NCBI GenBank assembly: GCA_900635465.1 | Contig: LR134135.1 | Coordinates: 2,170,001 to 2,234,000, forward strand | Direction: 5' to 3' | Source of the DNA: Lelliottia amnigena | GTDB taxonomy: Bacteria; Pseudomonadota; Gammaproteobacteria; Enterobacterales; Enterobacteriaceae | Length of the DNA: 64,000 bases | In this document: positions 39,548 through 48,736 of the stretch, piece after piece | Numbering within the stretch: position 1 is the first letter of the stretch | Layout: every line of letters starts with the position of its first letter | Translations under genes and position numbers: made by a program | Notes under the pieces: generated by a model | What the model was told of the DNA's origin: nothing | Databases searched by the model: none | What the model saw: only the letters and a program-made list of their open reading frames with translations

Positions 39548-40687
39548 TTAATATCCTGCAACTTCACGCAAGGCGGCGATCACGCGGGTAACATCGTCAT
39601 CCGTCATTGTTGGGAATAGCGGAATAGAACAAATACGATCGCTGTTCCATTCTGTATTCGGTAATACAAGCGCCGGGTAGCGTTCACGATAATATTTCTG
39701 GGTGTGCGCAGCTCTGAAATGCAACCCCGTGCCTATTCCTTTTGCTTTTAAAGCTTCCATCAGGTCATTTCGGGAAATACCACAAGAAGCCTCATCTACC
39801 CGCAGAATAAACAGGTGCCAGGCGTGTTTATGTGCCCACGGCGGCTGGCTCAGCGGTAAAAACGGCGTATTTTCTAATTCTGTGAGGTAACGCTCGGCAA
39901 TTTCTTTACGACGCGCATTATGTTGTTCAAGTTTTTGCAACTGAACCAACGCAATCGCGGCATTAATATCGGCGAGATTATATTTATATCCTGGAGAAAT
40001 GACTTCCGCCTGCGGTGCACGCCCGTGCGTTTGCCGGTCAAATGCATCAACGCCCAGCCCGTGAAACTTCAGGCTCCGCATCCGATTAGCCAGTTGCTCA
40101 TCATCCGTCACGATTAACCCACCTTCGGCGCAGGTCATGTTTTTAATGGCGTGGAATGAAAAAATGGCTGTGCCGCGATGACCGACATGATTGCCTTTAT
40201 AGTACGTGCCCGCAGCATGAGCGGCATCTTCTATTACCGGAATCCCATGGCGGTCTGCAACTGCGCGGATGGCGTCAATATCGACGGGAGCACCCGCGTA
40301 ATGGACTGGGATAATCGCTTTCGTTCGCGGCGTGATAGCGGCTTCAACCGCGTGTGGCGTCACCATCAGCGTGTCGCGGTCGACATCGATCATGACGGGC
40401 TCTGCGCCCAATAACACAATCATATTCAGCGTAGATACCCAGGTGAGCGAGGGGGTAATCACCTCATCACCCGCCTGAATGCCCAGCGCCATCAACGCAA
40501 CATGCATGCCTGCCGTCGCAGAGCTGACGGCAATAGCATGCTGATTGCCCGTTAACGCGCAAAATGCCTGCTCGAGTGCCTGATTTTTTGGCCCCGTTGT
40601 TATCCAACCAGACTGCAAAACCTCACTCACCGCAGCGAGTTCTTCCGGCCCCATAGCGGGGCGCGAGAAAGGAAGAAATTCATTCAT
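39548..40687 (-). CDS. arnB: UDP-L-Ara4O aminotransferase ArnB
   Basis: The 379-residue PLP enzyme of the DegT/DnrJ/EryC1 family transfers an amino group from glutamate to UDP-4-keto-arabinose. The PLP-binding lysine is in [15 protein letters not shown], with the preceding EDAAHAAGT motif. It starts [20 protein letters not shown] and matches E. coli ArnB (379 residues). It is the first gene of arnBCADTEF. The promoter region upstream contains a PmrA-type box, consistent with control by PmrAB/PhoPQ. Confidence 0.96.
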   Translation of the reverse strand: MNEFLPFSRPAMGPEELAAVSEVLQSGWITTGPKNQALEQAFCALTGNQHAIAVSSATAGMHVALMALGIQAGDEVITPSLTWVSTLNMIVLLGAEPVMIDVDRDTLMVTPHAVEAAITPRTKAIIPVHYAGAPVDIDAIRAVADRHGIPVIEDAAHAAGTYYKGNHVGHRGTAIFSFHAIKNMTCAEGGLIVTDDEQLANRMRSLKFHGLGVDAFDRQTHGRAPQAEVISPGYKYNLADINAAIALVQLQKLEQHNARRKEIAERYLTELENTPFLPLSQPPWAHKHAWHLFILRVDEASCGISRNDLMEALKAKGIGTGLHFRAAHTQKYYRERYPALVLPNTEWNSDRICSIPLFPTMTDDDVTRVIAALREVAGY

Positions 40688-41250
40688 TGAATAATCCCAT
40701 AATTAACCAGCAACGTATTACGTTCGTCCACATTATGTTTTTTCCATTCATAAAATGTGCACAGGTTTTATCATGAAGCACGAAAATTAAATGGAGCGAC
40801 AACGCGAATGATTCGTGGCGCAGCAACCTAAACAGTTATTAAATCAAAGAGAGTCTAACAGAAGTTTCTTAGCGCAATATTAAGAGGCGTGACGTGACAT
40901 AAAAAACGCTAAAGAGAGATTCACGATCAATTATGTCTAAGCATGACAAATCGTAATATATTCTTTTTTGTCACACGCCTGTCACTTAGAGCATATTTAA
41001 CGTTGTAAGGGACCAATCTTAAGGTTAAGTTAAGGTTAGTTGTGAATAACTCTCGAAGATAATATGTAATTTAATTTGGGCATTCCGCAATATATTACCG
41101 TGGCTGTTTGCATCCGGTTTATCAGGATTTTTAGTCATCCTTTTTGCGCGTTTAATCAGGTAACACCCTCATACCGATGCGTTACGCGAAAACCGCGGTA
41201 AATTTGCAGTTGAGAATGACCGCAAGATGCCCGAAACCATAAAGGTAGAT
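40688..41250. promoter_or_regulatory. Divergent arnB / cupin control region
   Basis: This 563-base gap has no credible gene. It is AT-rich and contains a PmrA-type box at 41018-41035. On the arn side, the box is about 330 bases from the arnB start, which implies a long 5' leader if it drives arnB. On the cupin side, a TAATAT -10-like sequence lies near 41058-41063. Confidence 0.65.
41018..41035. promoter_or_regulatory. PmrA-type box
   Basis: On the minus strand the sequence reads CTTAAC-TTAAC-CTTAAG, two hexamers close to YTTAAK with 5-base spacing, the pattern bound by PmrA. On the plus strand CTTAAG-GTTAA-GTTAAG also fits, so the box is nearly symmetrical and could act both ways. It precedes arnB, the classical PmrA target. 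Confidence 0.7.
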
Positions 41251-41727
41251 ATGAAGCAGATAACGTTTAATGACCTACAGCAACAAAGCGAGCAGGCTGC
41301 AAACTCTCCGCGCTTGCGCGCTCATCGTAATATCCACCCTGAATTGAGCGACCCGGTACAGCGCCTGGCTATCGCAATGGAGCCGGGAACATACGTTCGC
41401 CCCCACCGCCATCCGCACACTTTTGAACTACTCACACCCCTTAGCGGACGCTTTTTGGTGTTGAATTTTGATGACAACGGTACTGTGACTCATCGCGTCG
41501 TATTAGGCGAGGAGTGCAAGGTGGTGGAGATGGACGCTGGCACCTGGCATGCCGTACTGTCGATGGATAAAGGTGGCGTCATCTTTGAGGTGAAACACGG
41601 GGGGTATCAGCCTGTAACTGAGCAAGATTCTGCAGCATGGGCTCCCGCTGAAGGCGAGCCAGGAACGGCTGAACTGATGAAATGGTACTGTCAGACGCAG
41701 GTGGGTGAAGGCGGTTTTACCCTGTAA
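41251..41727 (+). CDS. WbuC-like cupin-fold metalloprotein
   Basis: The 158-residue protein has the cupin metal-binding signature YVRPHRHPHTFELLTPLSG (about residues 51-69), followed by GTWHAVLSMDKGGVIFEVKHG as the second motif. It resembles WbuC-family cupins found beside surface-polysaccharide genes; their reaction is not established. I chose the ATG at 41251, preceded by AAAGG at 41241-41245; an in-frame ATG at 41227 lacks a site. It diverges from the arn operon with a PmrA-type box between, hinting at a link to envelope modification. Confidence 0.82.
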   Translation: MKQITFNDLQQQSEQAANSPRLRAHRNIHPELSDPVQRLAIAMEPGTYVRPHRHPHTFELLTPLSGRFLVLNFDDNGTVTHRVVLGEECKVVEMDAGTWHAVLSMDKGGVIFEVKHGGYQPVTEQDSAAWAPAEGEPGTAELMKWYCQTQVGEGGFTL

Positions 41728-41830
41728 TTTATGCGGTGTGCGCCTGCTATTCCCCTGCTCCGCGCCAGTCCCCTTCAGCAGACCATGCGTTCCTACATGT
41801 GAAACGTAGACGTTGTGATGTAAGAAACGA

Positions 41831-41854
41831 AAAACCCCACCGAAGTGGGGTTTT
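41831..41854. terminator. Bidirectional terminator between the cupin and EF-G genes
   Basis: AAAACCCCAC and GTGGGGTTTT form a perfect 10-bp stem around CGAA. The two convergent genes end on either side. Confidence 0.92.
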
Positions 41855-41875
41855 ATTCAGGTCAGATTAATCGCT

Positions 41876-43978
41876 CTAACCTTTTGCGCGGCTGGCGATA
41901 ATATCGTCCGCCACGTTACGTGGTGCCTCGGCGTAATGGTGGAACTCCATGCTATAGGTGGCGCGGCCTTGCGACATCGAACGTAATGTCGTGGCGTAAC
42001 CAAACATCTCTGCCAGCGGAACGTCGGCGCGAATAATTTGGCTGCCAAAACGTTCATCCATGCCCTGCACCATCCCGCGACGAGACGAGAGATCGCCCAT
42101 GATGTTTCCGGCGTACTCTTCCGGCGTTTCAACTTCCACATGCATCACCGGCTCAAGAATCGCCGGATCCGCCCGGCGTGCGCCCTCTTTAAAGCCAAAG
42201 ATGGCTGCCATGCGGAAGGCCATTTCTGAGGAGTCCACCTCATGATAAGAACCGAACGTCAGCGTTGCTTTAACATCGACCACCGGATAACCCGCCAGCA
42301 CGCCGCTGTTAATGGCTTCGCGCAGCCCTTTTTCAACCGAAGGTATATACTCGCGCGGCACCACACCCCCTTTCGTGGCATCAGCAAAGACAAAACCACT
42401 GCCGGGTTCCAGCGGCTCGAGGCTCAGCACCACATGACCATACTGGCCTTTACCGCCGGACTGACGCACAAATTTACCTTCAATATCGCTCACCGCTTTA
42501 CGCAATGTTTCACGATAGGTCACCTGCGGACGGCCAATATTCGCCTCAACGCCAAACTCGCGTTTCATACGGTCAACGATAATTTCCAGATGCAACTCAC
42601 CCATGCCGGAGATGATCGTCTGGCCGGACTCCTCATCCGTGTGCAACCGGAACGACGGATCTTCTGCCGCCAGACGCTGCAACGCGATGCCCATTTTTTC
42701 CTGATCCGCCTTGGTTTTTGGCTCGATCGCGAGTGAAATCACCGGTTCCGGGAATTCCATACGTTCAAGCGTAATCACCGCTGTGAGATCGCTCAGGGTA
42801 TCTCCCGTCGTAACGTCTTTCAGCCCCACGCAGGCGGCAATATCGCCCGCACGCAGCTCGTCTACTTCATGACGGTCGTTGGCGTGCATCTGCACAATAC
42901 GACCGATCCGCTCTTTCTTCCCTTTCACCGGGTTGTACACCGCGTCGCCTTTTTTCAGCACGCCGGAGTAGACGCGGATAAAGGTCAACTGGCCGACGTA
43001 GGGGTCCGTCATCAGCTTGAACGCCAGCGCGGAGAACGGTTCGTCGTCACTTGGATGACGTTCCGCGTGTTCGCCTTTTTCATCCACGCCATCAATAGCC
43101 GGAATGTCGAGTGGTGACGGCATCAGCTCAATCACCGCGTCGAGCATGCGCTGCACGCCTTTATTCTTGAACGCGCTGCCGCACAGCATTGGCTGGATTT
43201 CCCCGGCAATGGTACGGATGCGCAGCCCGCTGATGATTTCGGCTTCATCGAGATCGCCGGTTTCCAGATATTTGTCCATCAGCGCGTCGCTGGCTTCTGC
43301 TGCCGCAGAGACCATTTTTTCTCGCCACTCCTGCGCTGTCGCCAGTAGTTCATCCGGCACAGGCGCGTAGCTGAACGTCATTCCCTGAGTCGCGTCGTCC
43401 CACAAAATGGCGCGCATTTTGATGAGATCCACCACGCCGGTGAAGTGTTCTTCCGCACCGACTGGAATCACAATCGGCACGGGATTGGCTTTCAGACGGT
43501 CGCGCATCATCTGCACCACGCGGAAGAAATCTGCGCCCTGACGGTCCATTTTGTTGACGAAAGCCAGGCGCGGCACATGATATTTATTCGCCTGCCGCCA
43601 GACGGTTTCCGACTGCGGCTGTACGCCGCCCACAGAGTCATAGACCATAACTGCGCCATCCAGAACGCGCATGGATCGCTCCACCTCGATGGTGAAATCG
43701 ACGTGGCCCGGGGTGTCGATAATATTGATCCGGTGCGGCTCATAACCTCTGTCCATGCCAGGCCAGAAGCAGCTCACGGCGGCGGAGGTAATCGTAATTC
43801 CGCGCTCTTGCTCCTGCGCCATCCAGTCAGTTGTTGCCGCGCCATCGTGGACTTCACCCAATTTGTGGCTCATTCCGGTGTAAAACAGGATGCGCTCGGT
43901 GGTGGTCGTTTTACCGGCATCGATATGCGCGGAGATACCGATGTTGCGATAACGTTCGAGGGGGATGGGTCGGGGCAT
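41876..43978 (-). CDS. Elongation factor G paralogue
   Basis: The 700-residue protein carries all EF-G domains. The GTPase motifs are [16 protein letters not shown] (G1), [20 protein letters not shown] (G3) and [13 protein letters not shown] (G4), then EF-G domains II-V, ending [18 protein letters not shown]. It resembles but is clearly not the housekeeping E. coli FusA (704 residues); for example [20 protein letters not shown] and [18 protein letters not shown] differ. It stands alone, without rpsL, rpsG or tufA, so it is an extra copy. Strong AAGGACG precedes the start. A divergent ArsR-type gene suggests induction under a specific condition. Its role (alternative translocase, ribosome recycling, drug tolerance) is unknown. 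Confidence 0.9.
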   Translation of the reverse strand: MPRPIPLERYRNIGISAHIDAGKTTTTERILFYTGMSHKLGEVHDGAATTDWMAQEQERGITITSAAVSCFWPGMDRGYEPHRINIIDTPGHVDFTIEVERSMRVLDGAVMVYDSVGGVQPQSETVWRQANKYHVPRLAFVNKMDRQGADFFRVVQMMRDRLKANPVPIVIPVGAEEHFTGVVDLIKMRAILWDDATQGMTFSYAPVPDELLATAQEWREKMVSAAAEASDALMDKYLETGDLDEAEIISGLRIRTIAGEIQPMLCGSAFKNKGVQRMLDAVIELMPSPLDIPAIDGVDEKGEHAERHPSDDEPFSALAFKLMTDPYVGQLTFIRVYSGVLKKGDAVYNPVKGKKERIGRIVQMHANDRHEVDELRAGDIAACVGLKDVTTGDTLSDLTAVITLERMEFPEPVISLAIEPKTKADQEKMGIALQRLAAEDPSFRLHTDEESGQTIISGMGELHLEIIVDRMKREFGVEANIGRPQVTYRETLRKAVSDIEGKFVRQSGGKGQYGHVVLSLEPLEPGSGFVFADATKGGVVPREYIPSVEKGLREAINSGVLAGYPVVDVKATLTFGSYHEVDSSEMAFRMAAIFGFKEGARRADPAILEPVMHVEVETPEEYAGNIMGDLSSRRGMVQGMDERFGSQIIRADVPLAEMFGYATTLRSMSQGRATYSMEFHHYAEAPRNVADDIIASRAKG

Positions 43979-44040
43979 GATGCGTCCTTAGTCAGTTTGA
44001 CGTGAGATTGACGACCGGGATGGTCGCCTTAGTGTTCGTT

Positions 44041-44090
44041 TGCTATAATAGTCCTATTGTACGAGTATATACGAACTATTTTTTTTAGGG
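44041..44090. promoter_or_regulatory. Divergent promoter with repeats between the EF-G paralogue and the ArsR-type gene
   Basis: The 162-base gap contains TATAAT-like boxes on both strands and the motif TACGAGTATATACGA, in which TACGA occurs twice ten bases apart around the palindrome GTATATAC. That is a plausible regulator site; binding by the adjacent ArsR-type protein is inferred. Confidence 0.45.
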
Positions 44091-44140
44091 AGGAGCTATC
44101 ATTGGTATAGCTCAACCTGATCATTACGCCCAGGAGCACC

Positions 44141-44449
44141 ATGATCCCGAACCACCCCGAGCCGGAACAAATTCAGCTAGAAAACGTCCTTTTTGCCCTC
44201 GGCAACCCGTTAAGGCTGACCATTTTGCGCCTGATTGCAGATGGCAGCGAGTTAAGCTGCAATGCCTTACGCCCGCAGGAAGTGGCGAAATCCACCATGA
44301 CGCATCACTGGCGTGTATTGCGCGATAGCGGCGTCATCTGGCAGCGCCCCCAGGGACGCGAGAACATGATTTCATTACGAAAAGAGGATTTGGACGCCCG
44401 TTTTCCTGGCCTGCTGAACACGTTGCTAAAGGTGATGGAAAAGGAGTAA
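44141..44449 (+). CDS. ArsR-type winged-helix regulator
   Basis: The 102-residue protein has the ArsR fold: LFALGNPLRLTILRLIADGS (helices 1-2), then the recognition region RPQEVAKSTMTHHWRVLRDS (about residues 46-65) and the wing VIWQRPQGRENMISLRKEDL. The metal-binding ELCVCDL motif of ArsR sensors is replaced by ELSCNAL with a single Cys, so a metal signal is not assured. AGGAG precedes the start. It is divergent from the EF-G paralogue and probably regulates it or itself. Confidence 0.85.
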   Translation: MIPNHPEPEQIQLENVLFALGNPLRLTILRLIADGSELSCNALRPQEVAKSTMTHHWRVLRDSGVIWQRPQGRENMISLRKEDLDARFPGLLNTLLKVMEKE

Positions 44450-44471
44450 GACTTGCAGGGACAGGCCTTAA

Positions 44472-44807
44472 TCAGGCCTGAACCAGACGCCTGAAGAGTA
44501 ACTGTTGGATATCCTGTCGCTGCGACAAGATATCGTGCGCCGTGATGGTCATTCCTTCTACAGAATACAGAACGCGATAACCGCTCCGACTGTTAAATTC
44601 ACGGTATTTAGTGCATCCGATCTTCAACAACTCTGGACAAAGTTGAGAACCCTGCGGAAATTGTCTTACCGTTTTTTCAAATTGTTCCAGAATATCGGCA
44701 ATAGCAGGCCGTGGTTCGACATCAATCCGTCGCAAAAAAACGATGATATCCTCAATGCAGTATTTCGCCGTGAGGGTGTATTCAAAAACCAAATCGCTAC
44801 CGTTCAT
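44472..44807 (-). CDS. RelE/ParE-family toxin
   Basis: The 111-residue protein has the ParE/RelE fold pattern: an N-terminal helical pair (AKYCIEDIIVFLRRI), a central basic strand segment (IGCTKYREFNSRSGYRVLYS) and a C-terminal strand ending LSQRQDIQQLLFRRL. Toxins of this group cut mRNA on the ribosome or block gyrase; the sequence does not decide. I chose the ATG at 44807 because GGGAAGGG lies just before it; a GTG at 44831 is an alternative nearly touching the antitoxin stop. It follows the antitoxin gene directly, as usual for type II modules. Confidence 0.78.
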   Translation of the reverse strand: MNGSDLVFEYTLTAKYCIEDIIVFLRRIDVEPRPAIADILEQFEKTVRQFPQGSQLCPELLKIGCTKYREFNSRSGYRVLYSVEGMTITAHDILSQRQDIQQLLFRRLVQA

Positions 44808-44836
44808 AACCCTTCCCTGTCTGGTTGACACGATGT

Positions 44837-45070
44837 TCAGTCAATCAGCCCATCCAGTAACTGATCTTTCGAAAAGACGTTTCCTGCGGCCTTGTCTTTT
44901 TCTGACAGCGTGAGCAGTTTTAACAATGCGATAGCGTTTTGACGTTCCTGGTGCTGCTCATAAGATTCAATCACATACGCAGGGACGCCATTTTGCGTGA
45001 CCAAAATAGGTTCTGAGAGTTCTAATGTCGCGGCATTCTTCTTCACGAAGCTAATGGTTTCAACTTTCAT
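44837..45070 (-). CDS. Phd/YefM-family antitoxin
   Basis: The 77-residue protein begins MKVETISFVKKNAATLELSE and continues PILVTQNGVPAYVIESYEQH, the Phd/YefM DNA-binding half. ALLKLLTLSEKDKAAGNVFS is the toxin-binding tail. It neutralises the toxin encoded next and represses the operon in typical modules. The frame extends upstream to 45244, but the family start favours 45070; a start at 45112 cannot be excluded. No strong ribosome binding site is visible. Confidence 0.8.
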   Translation of the reverse strand: MKVETISFVKKNAATLELSEPILVTQNGVPAYVIESYEQHQERQNAIALLKLLTLSEKDKAAGNVFSKDQLLDGLID

Positions 45071-45251
45071 AAGATCAACTTTGTTGCGTTCCGAAGTTTT
45101 AATATAGACCATATCTAGACCACTCTCAATGAAATGATGCGCTGAAAAGTCGGAAGGCATTCCTTCACCAACGCAGTCAGTTTGATGGCTACGTCGCGTG
45201 ATAACAATAAGGGGGAGTAAGAATGGCTGGAAGCCGCCTCGCAAATTAACA

Positions 45252-45272
45252 AAGCCGCCAGGCGGCGGCTTC
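45252..45272 (-). terminator. Terminator of pptA
   Basis: AAGCCGCC and GGCGGCTT-type arms form a GC-rich stem around a short loop, followed on the minus strand by TTTGTTAATTTG. It lies just after the pptA stop. Confidence 0.65.
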
Positions 45273-45284
45273 AGGACACCAGCA

Positions 45285-45515
45285 TTACATCGAATAACCC
45301 GGCTTCTTAATCAGCTCTTCAAGCTTCGGGCCAATCTCCGTATCCCAGACCTTCGCTTTCCAGTCTTCCTGCTGAATCTGCTGTAAAGCAACCGACACCG
45401 AGCCATCTTTGCTGTTGAAATGGCGAATAATCACCTCGGCAATATCCGCCGCCAGCGCCGTTTTTTGTTCGTCATTCAGTTCACGAGGGAAACATTTGAT
45501 ATCAACATGTGGCAT
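45285..45515 (-). CDS. pptA: 4-oxalocrotonate tautomerase-like protein PptA
   Basis: The 76-residue protein [20 protein letters not shown] matches E. coli PptA (YdcE, 77 residues), with the catalytic Pro2 retained. The [20 protein letters not shown] region and the KKPGYSM end also correspond. PptA tautomerises phenylenolpyruvate-type substrates in vitro; its natural role is unknown. It starts with MPH, and SD AGGAGCC lies about 8 bases upstream. The next gene on this strand is the toxin-antitoxin pair. Confidence 0.93.
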   Translation of the reverse strand: MPHVDIKCFPRELNDEQKTALAADIAEVIIRHFNSKDGSVSVALQQIQQEDWKAKVWDTEIGPKLEELIKKPGYSM

Positions 45516-45632
45516 TTTCAGGCTCCTTTATGAGTAGTATTCCAGGTTATCAGATTATTTCATCAGCCTTTAACACCTTGTGCAGTTTCGAACGAGAGTC
45601 TGTACGTCATCGAATCGACTTAGCGCGCAGCG

Positions 45633-46520
45633 TCAATAGGTGATCCCTGGCGGATTGACCTCCGATTGTTCCACCGCTTCGCCCTGTTCACCCCAGCGTG
45701 CCAATACTTTCTGGTATTCCCCACGCTGGATTGCACCATCAAGCGCGGCCTGCAAGGCGTACACCAGCTCATTACCCTTTTTGGTGGTCGTCGCAACATA
45801 GGCTTTTTTCGGACCCAGTCCAACCACCCGCGTTTTACCGGTGAGCGCTGCTTTATAAGCAGATACCGACTGCGGGCCAAAAAACACATCCGCCCTGCCG
45901 GACTGAATGTACAAATTACCCGAGGCATCATCGGTCAGATAGACCGGAAGCGCAGGCTCTCTCCCCGCCTTTTGGTTCTCTTCATTCCAGCCCAGCAGAA
46001 TGCGTTCCTGATTCGTCCCGGAACCGACAATCACTTTTTTACCGGCCAGGTCGGCGGCGCTTTTGATTGACGTCACGTCACTGGTCGACTTAACCGAAAA
46101 CGCCAGAGAATCGACACGATACGTTGCAAAATCAAACTTTTGCTTACGCTGTTCGGTCACGGCAATATTCACCAGCGCAACATCGTACCGACCGGAACTG
46201 ATCCCCAGCGGCCAGTCTTCCCACGCCGTGGGCACCAGCTTAAGCTTTAAGCCGAGACTCCCCGCCAGCAGACGCGCAATGTCCGGATCGCTGCCGATGC
46301 GCGTCCGGTTGTCGCTGGCCAGCAGCGCCAACGGCGGTGAATTGAGGGCTGAAATCGCCACCGTTAGCGTCCCTGGCTCCACAAATGTGTAGTTGTGGGG
46401 GATCTTCGATACCGCCTGTTGATCGACGGTGACGGGCAACGGCTGTTCGTTAGCCTGTAAATCAATGCCCGCATGACTCACCGAAACAACGCCTAAAAGC
46501 GCCAGAAATCCATATTTCAT
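45633..46520 (-). CDS. Amino-acid type ABC binding protein, first copy (TcyJ/TcyK-like)
   Basis: The 295-residue protein has a signal peptide (MKYGFLALLGVVSVSHA) and the family 3 solute-binding fold. PGTLTVAISALNSPPLALLA, GSDPDIARLLAGSLGLKLKL, DVALVNIAVTEQRKQKFDFA and GKKVIVGSGTNQERILLGW are visible. It is a close paralogue of the binding protein at 48737-49670 (shared TAWEDWPLGISSGRYD/TSWEDWPLGVASGKYD). Together with the genes upstream it resembles the paired binding proteins TcyJ/TcyK of the Bacillus cystine and S-alkylcysteine system. It is the last gene of the operon. Ligand inferred, not shown. Confidence 0.87.
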   Translation of the reverse strand: MKYGFLALLGVVSVSHAGIDLQANEQPLPVTVDQQAVSKIPHNYTFVEPGTLTVAISALNSPPLALLASDNRTRIGSDPDIARLLAGSLGLKLKLVPTAWEDWPLGISSGRYDVALVNIAVTEQRKQKFDFATYRVDSLAFSVKSTSDVTSIKSAADLAGKKVIVGSGTNQERILLGWNEENQKAGREPALPVYLTDDASGNLYIQSGRADVFFGPQSVSAYKAALTGKTRVVGLGPKKAYVATTTKKGNELVYALQAALDGAIQRGEYQKVLARWGEQGEAVEQSEVNPPGITY

Positions 46521-46529
46521 TTTCCCTCC

Positions 46530-47304
46530 TTACAGCACTTTTGACAGGAACTGACGCGTTCGCGCATGCGACGGTCGATTCAATACTTCGTCGCTGCTGC
46601 CCTGTTCCACGATTTTGCCATCCACCATAAACACGATTTGATCCGCCACTTCGCGCGCAAATCCGATCTCGTGCGTCACGACGACCAGCGTGGTTCCAGA
46701 ACGCGCCAGTTTTTTGATCACATCCAGAACTTCGCCCACCAGTTCCGGATCGAGCGCAGATGTCGGTTCATCAAACAGCATGACGCGCGGTCGCAGGGCC
46801 AGCGCACGGGCAATGGCGATTCGCTGCTGTTGCCCCACCGGATAAATGACGCGACCACGCATCGGCTTTATCCCGTAGACCCACCACATCCAACAGGCTG
46901 TAAGCCCTGTCGACGGCAGCTTTACGACTCAGCTGCTTATGCGCAATCGGTGCTTCAATCAGGTTCTCCAGCACCGTCAGATGCGGGAACAGGTTGAAAT
47001 TCTGGAACACATACCCGACGTTGACGCGCTGTTTGAGGATCTCTTTCTCTTTGAGCTCGTAAAGCTTGTCGCCCTGACGGCGATAGCCAATGTAGTCACC
47101 GTCTATCTGGATAAACCCTTCATCGACACGTTCCAGGTGGTTAATGGTGCGTAAAAGCGTCGATTTGCCGGAACCTGACGGCCCCAGAATGACGGTCACT
47201 GAACCCGGTGGGATCTCGAGTGACACGTTATCGAGCGCTTTATGACGCCCAAAGAATTTACTGACGCCTGTTATCGAAATATGACCTTCAGGAGAGGCTG
47301 GCAT
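46530..47304 (-). CDS. Amino-acid ABC transporter ATP-binding protein (TcyN-like), one frameshift
   Basis: The approximately 257-residue GlnQ/TcyN-type ATPase has Walker A ILGPSGSGKSTLLRTINHLE (about residue 40), Q-loop YVFQNFNLFPHLTVLEN, signature LSGGQQQRIAIARALALRP, Walker B RVMLFDEPTSALDPE and switch VVTHEIGFAREVADQ. The frame breaks near 46842, where one extra G (GGTGGGGCAAC for GGTGGGCAAC) splits the signature. It overlaps the permease gene by 17 bases and is followed 9 bases on by the binding protein. Confidence 0.9.
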
Positions 47305-48208
47305 GGATAGGCTCCTGTGTGGTGGTGACGGAACGGGTGCGGCCGGACGTACGAGATTGATTCACCGCAGAGCGGCGCTCGCTGCGCGCCAGCCCACGTT
47401 CAACAATGTGTTGAATGGCCGACAACACGGTGGTGATCACCAGATACCAGACTGCGCCGACCATCAGCAGCGGGATTACCTCCTGAGTGCGGTTGTAGAT
47501 CATCTGAATGGTGTAGAAAAGTTCCGGCATCGCCAGGACGTAAACCATCGCCGTGCCTTTCGCGAGGCTGATAATTTCGTTGAATCCGGCAGGTAAAATG
47601 GTGCGCAGCGCCTGCGGGAGAATGATGCGCAAAGTGCGACGCCATGCGGGTAAACCCAGCGCAGCCGCGGCTTCGTACTGACCGTGGTCGACGCCTAAAA
47701 AACCGCCGCGAATAATTTCGGCGGTGTAGGCACTTTGCACCAGCGTCAGTCCCACAACGGCCGTGGAAAATTGCCCCAGAACGTTGATGGTTTCGAAACT
47801 CCCCCAGGTGATCCCGGTGAACGGCACGCCGAGCGACAGCGTGTCGTAAAGATAGGAGAAGTTATAAAGAATAATCAGCACCACAATCAGCGGCAGCGAA
47901 CGAAACAGCCAGATGTATCCCCACGCCAGACTACTGAGCAGCCACGACGACGAGAGCCTCGCCAACGCCAGCATGCCGCCGATCACCACGCTCAGCGCGG
48001 TGCCGATAAGCGTGAGTAAAAGTGTCTGACCGACGCCTTCAAGGATCACCGGATTGAAGAACCAGCGTGCGAACACGCCCCACTCCCAACGCGGATTAAA
48101 CGCAACCGACTGGACGACGATCGCCAGCACAAACAGCGCAGCGATTGCCCCAACGGTGCGCCACGGATAGCGCGCCGGGACCACTTTGATGGTTTCAACG
48201 TTGTTCAT
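47288..48208 (-). CDS. Amino-acid ABC transporter permease (TcyL/TcyM-like)
   Basis: The 306-residue inner-membrane protein has about six hydrophobic helices and the polar amino-acid permease coupling loop YEAAAALGLPAWRRTLRIIL, with PQALRTILPAGFNEIISLAK. Only one permease gene is present, so it probably works as a homodimer, unlike the TcyL/TcyM pair of Bacillus. The C-terminal 30 residues (RSAVNQSRTSGRTRS) are an unusual basic tail. It lies 10 bases after the acetyltransferase gene and overlaps the ATPase gene. Confidence 0.9.
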   Translation of the reverse strand: MNNVETIKVVPARYPWRTVGAIAALFVLAIVVQSVAFNPRWEWGVFARWFFNPVILEGVGQTLLLTLIGTALSVVIGGMLALARLSSSWLLSSLAWGYIWLFRSLPLIVVLIILYNFSYLYDTLSLGVPFTGITWGSFETINVLGQFSTAVVGLTLVQSAYTAEIIRGGFLGVDHGQYEAAAALGLPAWRRTLRIILPQALRTILPAGFNEIISLAKGTAMVYVLAMPELFYTIQMIYNRTQEVIPLLMVGAVWYLVITTVLSAIQHIVERGLARSERRSAVNQSRTSGRTRSVTTTQEPIHASLS

Positions 48209-48217
48209 CGTCGTTCC

Positions 48218-48727
48218 TCATGCGGTTTTACTGAACGCTTCGCGTACCAGTGTTTTCGTGAAGCGCAGCCGCCCGTCAAACGGCGGCTGGCTGTACTCTT
48301 CCGGATCGCGGTTCAGATCAAACTGGGCCGTATACCCTTGACTCAAATACAGCTTCACGGCTTCTGGCTGCCGAAAACCGGTGGTGAGGTAGATCTGGCT
48401 GTAGCCCGCCAGCACCGCCCTGCGCTCCAGTTCCTGAACTATTCGCGCAGCCAATCCCTGCTGACGCAGGGATTTATCGGTCCAGATGCGTTTGATTTCG
48501 GCCGTGTGCTCATCGAAAGGTTTGTATGCGCCAATCGCAACGATCTCGACGTCCCGCTCCAGGACGATAAAGAGCCCCTGCGGTGGCAGATACCACTCGG
48601 TCAGTTCCACTTCTGCATCTTTCGAAAAATAGTCGCCGTAGCGTGCGGAGTACTCGCCGAATAACCCGTCAATAATGGGTTGAAGATCGCCATCCTCCGG
48701 TGAAACATCGCGAAAAAGTTCGTTCAT
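48218..48727 (-). CDS. GNAT-family N-acetyltransferase (SnaB/YxeL-type position)
   Basis: The 169-residue protein has the acetyl-CoA-binding GNAT motif A in IKRIWTDKSLRQQGLAARIV (about residues 79-98) and motif B in YLTTGFRQPEAVKLYLSQGY. In the Bacillus ytm/yxe operons the acetyltransferase blocks the amino group of S-alkylcysteines before oxidation. The same position between monooxygenase and transporter genes suggests that role here. It is tightly packed with its neighbours (9-10 base gaps). Substrate inferred from context only. Confidence 0.85.
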   Translation of the reverse strand: MNELFRDVSPEDGDLQPIIDGLFGEYSARYGDYFSKDAEVELTEWYLPPQGLFIVLERDVEIVAIGAYKPFDEHTAEIKRIWTDKSLRQQGLAARIVQELERRAVLAGYSQIYLTTGFRQPEAVKLYLSQGYTAQFDLNRDPEEYSQPPFDGRLRFTKTLVREAFSKTA

Positions 48728-48736
48728 AAAAACTCC

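Noticed and set aside
44837..45244. 135-residue version of the antitoxin starting at 45244
   Set aside because: The extra N-terminal part has no family similarity; related antitoxins start at MKVETI-type sequence.
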